NCBI GenBank assembly: GCA_002104945.1
Contig: MCFH01000001.1
Coordinates: forward strand, 744,001 to 808,000
Reading direction: 5' to 3'
Source of the DNA: Piromyces finnis
Taxonomy: Eukaryota; Neocallimastigomycota; Neocallimastigomycetes; Neocallimastigales; Neocallimastigaceae
DNA: 64,000 bases
Part shown: positions 57,877-64,000 of the stretch, piece after piece
Layout: each line of letters begins with the position of its first letter
Numbering within the stretch: position 1 is the first letter of the stretch
The notes under the pieces: generated by a model
What the model was told of the DNA's origin: nothing
What the model saw: only the letters and a program-made list of their open reading frames with translations
Databases searched by the model: none
Translations under genes and position numbers: made by a program

Positions 57877-58855
57877 TATAAATATTTATTATATGTGATA
57901 TATCTTTTATATAAAACTATTTTTATTAATACATAATTTTTATTTTTATATTTTTTTATATACAAGTATATAATAGACTATTTCATGTAGTTTTTACATA
58001 TATACATATATAATTTTTTTTATTTGTTAATAATATTATCTTCAAAGTGTTAAAAAAAAAAAATTAAACAAATTTTATTTTATTAGTATTTTTATTATTC
58101 TTCAATTTAATATTTAATAATAAATAAAATTGTTTATATTTTAACTTTAATTTTTTTTTAAAGTTTATATAATGTGTAGTAAAAATTTGAATAATAAACC
58201 AATAAAATGTAACAAAATTAATTATAAATGTCAAAAAATTTAATAGTTTGACTTTTATTTTAATTCTTCTATCTTTTATTCATAACATTTAAATACCAGA
58301 AAATTCAAGTAAATTGACCTCCATGATAGTATTTTATTTTATTTTATTTTATTTTTAAGAAAAATATTATGTATATATGTTTATTTTTACATTTATAGTA
58401 TTTTTATATTCTATAGTATTTATAATTGTTTAATATTTAATCTGAAATTGAATTGTAAAAGAGTTTTTATAATTGTCTATTCAATTTTTATTTTATTTTA
58501 TTTTATTTTAATAATAAATTATTTGTATATTCTATTTTATAATTACATCTATTTTAGTAATCTATTTTATAATTAATTCTATTTTAATTTTTAAAGTGTT
58601 ATTATCCCACTTTAATTATTAAAATTTATTAAAATTCATAACTGGTAGGATTGACTATGATTCTTTATAGTCCTTTATACCATTTTTTTTTTATTTTTTT
58701 AAAAAAAAAAGTTATGTTTATCTATAATTAAAAGTACTAACGTATAATCGTTAATTACCTTTGTCATTTAATTTATTTTTATTATCATTTCTTTTCTATT
58801 AATGATAATTTTTCTAATGTATTTAAGTATTTTAATAAATTAAAAAAAAAACTTT
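57877..58855. other. intergenic region
   Basis: Spacer upstream of the jelly-roll gene and downstream of the SET gene. Contains several TTTTA repeats (58329-58353, 58488-58510). No gene seen. Confidence 0.5.
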
Positions 58856-60045
58856 TTAATTTTCTATTTTTAATTCATTTATATCCACCCAACTTGATTC
58901 ATCAATGTTATCAAAATCCTCATACAATAAAGCATTTCCAGTATACCACTCTATGGCTTGGGGAATTAAAACATCTTTAATGATTTCACCAATTTCGAAA
59001 ATTTGATTTAATGTTTCATTAATAATATTTGATTCTAATTCATCTTCATGGTCTTCTGGATTTGGTGGATAGAATATCATAAAGAAGGATGAAGATTTCT
59101 TTATTTAGACATTTTAATATAAATATTTTAAATGTTTCGAGTTAATATTTTATAAAAAAAATATAAAAATTTATTATAACAATAAAAAAAAAAAAATTAT
59201 ATAAAAGATAATTATCTATTCACTATAACTAAAAATAATAATAATATATGCTATATATTTTATAATGTATAGCATAATAATAATTTATTTATTTACTTAT
59301 AATTATAAACATTTTTGTTTTACATACATTTTGAACAGCTTCTTCAATATAATCTTTATTTTTCCAGAGAATATTTGTACCTTCAACATAAGAATGACTA
59401 TATTCTGCTTTTCCAAAAGTATTATCAAGTGTATAGTAAAAGGTTAAATATAAAGATTTATTACTGAAAAATATATTTTCTATTTCTTCATTCTTTTGAC
59501 TTTTTTGCATGAAATCGAAAACAAGTCTGAAATTTGCATTTTCCTGTAAATATTCAACTCTTATATCGGATAAAAAGGAAAGGATTTTGATATCTAATTC
59601 AGTTATATTTTCAGAAATTTTTGGATGGTGAAGCATTACTGTTAACCAAAAATCTGGAATACCTTTACATTGAATGTTGTTTAAACCATTAAATTCTGGG
59701 TATTCAGTATTATTATCTTCTTGTTTTGTTATTTCTTTATCATTATCACATTTTCCTGAAATAATATCTGCTCTTTTTTCCCAATATGGTTTTAACAAAT
59801 TCATGTATTTTTTTTCTACTTCAATTAATTCATTGCAATATTTTACTTGATAATAATAATAAAATATATATTTAATATTTTTTATATATTAAAAAAAAAG
59901 GCTTTTATATAGTTGAAAAAAAAAATAAAGTAAAATCACGAGTTTTAAATTATTACAAGAAATATAAAATAAAGATACCTTCTAAATCATATTGTTCTTT
60001 ATGGATATTCTTTAAAGCAATTAATTTACTTTTTAATGAGGTCAT
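58856..60045 (-). CDS. SET/NAP-family histone chaperone
   Basis: Three exons (59979-60045, 59328-59845, 58856-59098) give 275 residues. The N-terminal helix (LKNIHKEQYDLEGVKYCNEL, then EVEKKYMNLLKPYWEKRADII) is the dimerisation helix of the SET/NAP fold. The earmuff domain follows: IPDFWLTVMLHHPKISENI, LDIKILSFLSDIRVEY, NFRLVFDFM, LTFYYTL. Exon 3 gives SSSFFMIFYPPNPEDHEDELE and IGEIIKDVLIPQAIEWYTG. Family members bind H3-H4 or H2A-H2B and help acetyltransferases or nucleosome assembly. The usual long acidic tail is reduced to a short acidic stretch (YEDFDNIDESSW). Between the SET (animal) and Vps75/NAP types, the lack of a long N-terminal extension favours SET/Vps75. Confidence 0.85.
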
Positions 60046-60113
60046 TTTTTATTTTTTTTAAATTTATTTTTGTAAATTATTTTTATTATTATTTATAAAT
60101 ATTTACTCTATAG

Positions 60114-60175
<62 letters not shown>

Positions 60176-61466
60176 TTTTATTTTTTTCTTGTGGTTATTG
60201 TTATATTTAACTTTGTTATCTATTTATTCTCTAAAAGTACTTTTGTAATTTAATAGTTTTTTTTTTTTCCACTATTTTTTATTTTTTATTTTTTTTAAAA
60301 AAAAAAGACAATAATTTTTTTTTTATTTATTATTGTTTTTACTATATTAAATTTCAATTGCACAAAAAATAAACATTTTTAAATCTATTGTAAAACAATA
60401 TCTTTTTAATTAAAATTATCTATATTTTTAATAATAGGAAAACAATATATTTAAAGTTTAAATAATAAAAAAAATATAAAATATTCATATGTTTTTTTTT
60501 TAAAAAAATTTTGTGGATAACAAAAAAAGATCCTCCAAGACTTACTAACTAAAAACTACAACCTCTTTTATTAATATTTGAAATAAAATTATGAAAATGA
60601 TAATCATCTGTTATTATGCTATAAATCTTTTTAATTCTTTATACCCGTGGGAACAAAAAGCTTAGGCTAATAATCAAATAAAAATTCTTTTTTTTTTTTG
60701 GCTTAAAAAATAATCCATGTGGTAATACAAATTTTCAAAAATATATACAATATTTAAAAAAAAAAAAAAAAAATCTTTTTCCTTTTCTTTTCATTAAATT
60801 CTTTAAAATTAAGAATACTTTTTTTTTTTTTCTTTTCCATTTGCTTTTTATACTTTAAATATTACTCATTTATTTAGAAAATAAAACTATCCTTGTAAAA
60901 CAATGATAATATTACTATTTTATTTTTTTATCTTTAACTATTAAGAACCATATATTTGTAAGATGTATTATTTAAATAAATAATATTATAACTATATATA
61001 AAAACCTTTATTTTTTTTATTTTTTTTTTTTTTAAATAATAAAAATAATAAAAATAATAAAAATATAAAATACGTTAATTGGCTTTTTTTTTTTTTTTCT
61101 TATCACCATCTATTATTATTATTATTATTATTTTTTTTTTACATCCAGTGGGCTTTTTTTTCTTATTAAACAAGTCAAGGCTCAAGCTCACATATAATAA
61201 CCAAGTTAAATTTCACACAGTAGCTATTCTAAACATAATTTTAAGACCAGTATTTATATTTGTAGCAGTCAATTATATTCAAACAATAAAATTTAAAAAT
61301 AAACACTTTCAGTTTCTTTATAACTCAAGATTTTAAGGAAATTCAAGCATTAAACGAAACGTCCGCCTATTTTTTTAATAACTATTTCTTAGGCAGCTTC
61401 CTATGATTATTTTAAAGAATAATAAATTTTAATTATAAAATAACATATATATATTTAAAATTAAAA

Positions 61467-61498
<32 letters not shown>

Positions 61499-62115
61499 CA
61501 TTTTCATATTCTCTATCGGTTTCTTTAAATAGTATTAATTTTTTTCTAATTTTTCATTGTCTTTCTTTTTTTTTTTTATATATATAAATTAACGTAATTT
61601 ATTTATAATTGTAATCAAAGAAATAAAAAATTATAAAAAAAATACATATATATTATGATAATTTTAAATTTCCTTATTTTCTTTTATCGTAAAAGAAGTG
61701 GAGGAGTACAACTTTTAAATTAAATAATATATAACTGTATTAAAATATTGTGATGTTTTTTTCTTTAAATAATAAAAATATGAATATGTTAAATATAAAT
61801 GAAATATTGGTAAAAATAAATCGTATTTATATTTATTTCTAATTTAATCAATAAATGAAATAATTATATATATATTGTTTTGATAATCAAAGTATAGATT
61901 ATTTTAATTAATATAATGATTATTGTTATTATAATTCTCAAAGATTGCTTTTACTTATAATATCCATGTATGATTTTTCATTTAATTTCCTTCATTTGGT
62001 GATTCACTATAAATCATTAATTTTTATAATTAAAAACACATTAAAAATTAATATAACTATTTTTTAAAAAAAAAAAATTAAATGTATTTAACTATATCTT
62101 ATTTTCTTTTAATGC
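60046..62115. other. 2.1 kb intergenic region
   Basis: Promoter side of the SET gene and 3' side of the SR gene. Contains a pure (TTA)n tract at 60118-60174 and T runs near 61019-61032, 61086-61099 and 61475-61498. A less AT-rich patch near 61340-61405 has no recognisable content. The open frame at 61079-61336 is a low-complexity artefact. Confidence 0.5.
60118..60174. repeat. (TTA)n microsatellite
   Basis: About nineteen TTA units without interruption, some 75 bases upstream of the SET-family start codon, probably in the promoter or 5' leader. Confidence 0.85.
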
Positions 62116-63787
62116 TTACGATGGACTTTTTGGTTCATCATTCTTTTCTTTTTCTTCATTTTCAATGTCATTTTTAACATCAGTCATTTCTTGATCCTTA
62201 GTTTCAACATCTGTAGTAGCCTTTGGTTGATCTTCTTCCATTGGCTTTTCACCATTTTCACTTCTGGCTGGTGAGTTTGATTTAACAGATGGAGATCTAG
62301 AATTAGATCTTGAACGAGAGCGAGAACGGGTTCTAGAACGAGATCTAGAACGAGATCTAGAGTGAGAACGAGAGCGTGAGCGATTGTATGATGGAGATGC
62401 TGGGGATCTTGAGCGAGATCTAGAGCGAGATGAAGATTCGGATCTAGATCTGCTTCTTGATCTAGAGCGTGGTGATTGAGAGCGAGAATATGATCTACCT
62501 CTGGAATCAGAGCGAGATCTACGGCTTCTAGAGCGACGTAAGGAACGACTTCTAGATCTTCTTCTGCTTCTACGATCACGAGAGTAGGATCTAGAATCAC
62601 TTCTTGATCTAGAACTACTCTTGGATCTGGATCTAGATCTGGATCTAGATCTGGATCTGGATCTTGAACGAGATCTACTTGAGTAACTTCTTGATCTAGA
62701 TCTACGTGAACTTTTTATTTTAATAAAAAAATCAATATTTAATTTCACTTTCACATTTATATTTATCTATTTTTTATAATATTATATATAAAAATTGCTT
62801 ACTATCTTCTTCTTGGAGAATAACTTCTACTTCTTGATCTTCTTCTTTCGTGACAATCACGTGCCCAATGTCCTTTTTATTAATAACATAAAATAATTAT
62901 ATCATTAGTATTCATTTATTATTTGAAATCAATAATCTTTCTATTTAAAAGAATTATTTTATTAATTCTTTTTAAATATTATGTTATTATATTATATATT
63001 TTTTAAAATGATGTTTCTTTTTGTATTAAATTTCATATATTACCTTCTCTACCACAACGGTAACATTCATTATTATTGGTTCTTCTTGAATTACCCTTAG
63101 CCCATTCTAATAAAACATTATGAGTTTACATTGAAAATAATTTAATATGCCTCGTTATTACAAAATGTAGCAATTCATTTCATATTTTTCGAATACTTTA
63201 ATTTTATTTTTTAATTATTCTCATTAATTTATCAAAATAATACTTGCCTACAACCATTTTACTACCCTTAAGTTTAACTTTACCATTAACTTCTCTAATG
63301 GCATCTTCAGCATCTCTATTAAATTATAATTATTATTATATATTAATTGTTGTGGAAAAATGAAAATTAAAAATAATTATTTATTTTTTTACCTTTTATC
63401 TTCAAATTCAACAAAACCATAATTGACTTTTTATTAAAATTTAAATTATAGAGTTTTATAAAATTTAATAATTGAAATTTTTATATTACTTTACTAAATT
63501 ATTAATTATTGTAATTATCTTTACTTACAACTACGACCGTGCTGTTTTTACGTTTTATTGATGTATTGTTATATGTGAAATTTTAAAATTATCATACAAG
63601 TTTTCATGATCAAAATTATTATATATGTTTTTAATATCAAAGAAAATGATAAATGAAATTAGAATCGAATTTTTGTGAATTATATATACTAATTTTTGTC
63701 CCCCTTAAATTTTATTAAAACTTATTTTTTATATAATATTAACCTTTATATCACATCTTTGAATTTTTCCATATTTGTAAAACACAT
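62116..63787 (-). CDS. SR splicing factor, RRM plus zinc knuckle plus RS domain (SRSF7/RSZ type), 5'-partial
   Basis: Seven exons are visible: 63744-63787, 63529-63541, 63393-63426, 63248-63315, 63044-63106, 62803-62872, 62116-62710. The RRM core reads VFYKYGKIQRCDIK, HGRSFNYGFVEFED (RNP1), then DAEDAIREVNGK and MVVEWAKG. The RNP2 strand and start codon are missing and must lie beyond 64000. A CCHC knuckle, CYRCGREGHWARDC, fits C-x2-C-x4-H-x4-C. The last exon encodes a long RS/SR domain, then an acidic tail (EEKEKNDEPKSPS). RRM plus one knuckle plus RS domain is the SRSF7/RSZ arrangement: it binds exonic enhancers and recruits the spliceosome. One intron (63107-63247) uses a GC donor. A 13-nt exon lies within the RRM. 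Confidence 0.85.
63529..63541 (-). other. 13-nt microexon in the SR-protein RRM
   Basis: Thirteen bases between a CAG acceptor and a canonical GTAAGT donor (minus strand). It supplies HGRS and the first base of the next codon and restores the RNP1 reading frame. Confidence 0.65.
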
Positions 63788-64000
63788 CTTTTTTTTTATT
63801 TTATTTTATAATTGTAGATTTTAATAAAATTGTTTATTATATATATGAATTTAAATTAGCAATTTAAATGAATTTTAATATATACATATATATATATAGA
63901 TAGATATTAATAATATAAAAATAATTATTAGTTATATATATAAATTGAATGTTAAAAGAGAGTTAATCAAAAATTTAAATTTTATATATAATTAATTTTA
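63788..64000. other. intron sequence of the SR gene (window edge)
   Basis: AT-rich with no exon I can support. It probably belongs to the first visible intron of the minus-strand SR gene, whose 5' exon(s) lie outside the window. Confidence 0.5.

Noticed and set aside
61340-61405. Patch with GTCCGCC and AGGCAGC, considered as a small RNA
   Set aside because: No snRNA, tRNA or snoRNA box arrangement can be seen.
62184-62600. Second minus-strand frame inside the RS domain, rich in Asp and Leu
   Set aside because: Frame-shifted reading of the arginine-serine codon repeat; the RS frame connects to the RRM and zinc knuckle.

Overview
This is a window of nuclear DNA from a eukaryote with extreme A+T content. 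Genes are broken by many short introns, most GT-AG. Long A and T runs, (TTA)n and (AAAT)n microsatellites and asparagine/lysine-rich protein segments are everywhere. The gene set is fungal in flavour: an INO80 Ies2-type subunit, an RGS protein, a CUL1-type cullin, a PEX7 receptor, a membrane DnaJ protein, a fungal-type ornithine carrier and an RSZ/SRSF7-type SR protein. Together with the base composition this best fits an anaerobic gut fungus (Neocallimastigomycota). That placement is inference; a dictyostelid was considered and thought less likely because of intron number and gene content. I assembled exon structures by hand from splice signals and reading-phase continuity.

Layout, left to right. 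228-4297 (+): 19-exon protein joining a cyclic-nucleotide-binding domain to a nucleoside-phosphorylase-like C-terminus. 4664-5278 (-): small VanZ-like membrane protein. 6075-9716 (+): giant intronless ankyrin protein. 10417-11758 (-): membrane DnaJ protein. 13097-17392 (-): CUL1-type cullin, 16 exons. 19126-21296 (+): INO80 subunit with PAPA-1 and HIT zinc finger. 22408-23569 (-): RGS protein. 23570-30953: a 7.4 kb stretch with no supportable gene but with hairpins and a minisatellite. 30954-35198 (+): about 10-12-pass membrane protein. 36209-37584 (+): small alpha/beta hydrolase. 38389-40582 (-): PEX7. 42302-44571 (+): acyl-CoA-binding protein with a C-terminal membrane anchor. 47345-48669 (+): ornithine-type SLC25 carrier. 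50281-54322 (+) and 54602-57876 (-): convergent coiled-coil proteins, the second ending in a C1q/TNF-like jelly roll. 58856-60045 (-): SET/NAP histone chaperone. 62116 to beyond 63787 (-): SR splicing factor whose first exon(s) lie outside the window.

Genes are independent transcription units with no operons. Functional links are loose: chromatin (Ies2-like, SET), ubiquitin ligation (cullin), splicing (SR protein), G-protein signalling (RGS, beside a large multipass membrane protein), and organelle functions (PEX7 divergent from an ACBD4/5-like protein; an ornithine carrier that would sit in a hydrogenosome if the organism is a gut fungus). The most interesting items are the cNMP-binding/phosphorylase-like fusion, the coiled-coil jelly-roll protein, PEX7 in a presumed strict anaerobe, the perfect 22-bp hairpin in the gene desert, and the abundance of 10-23 nt microexons.
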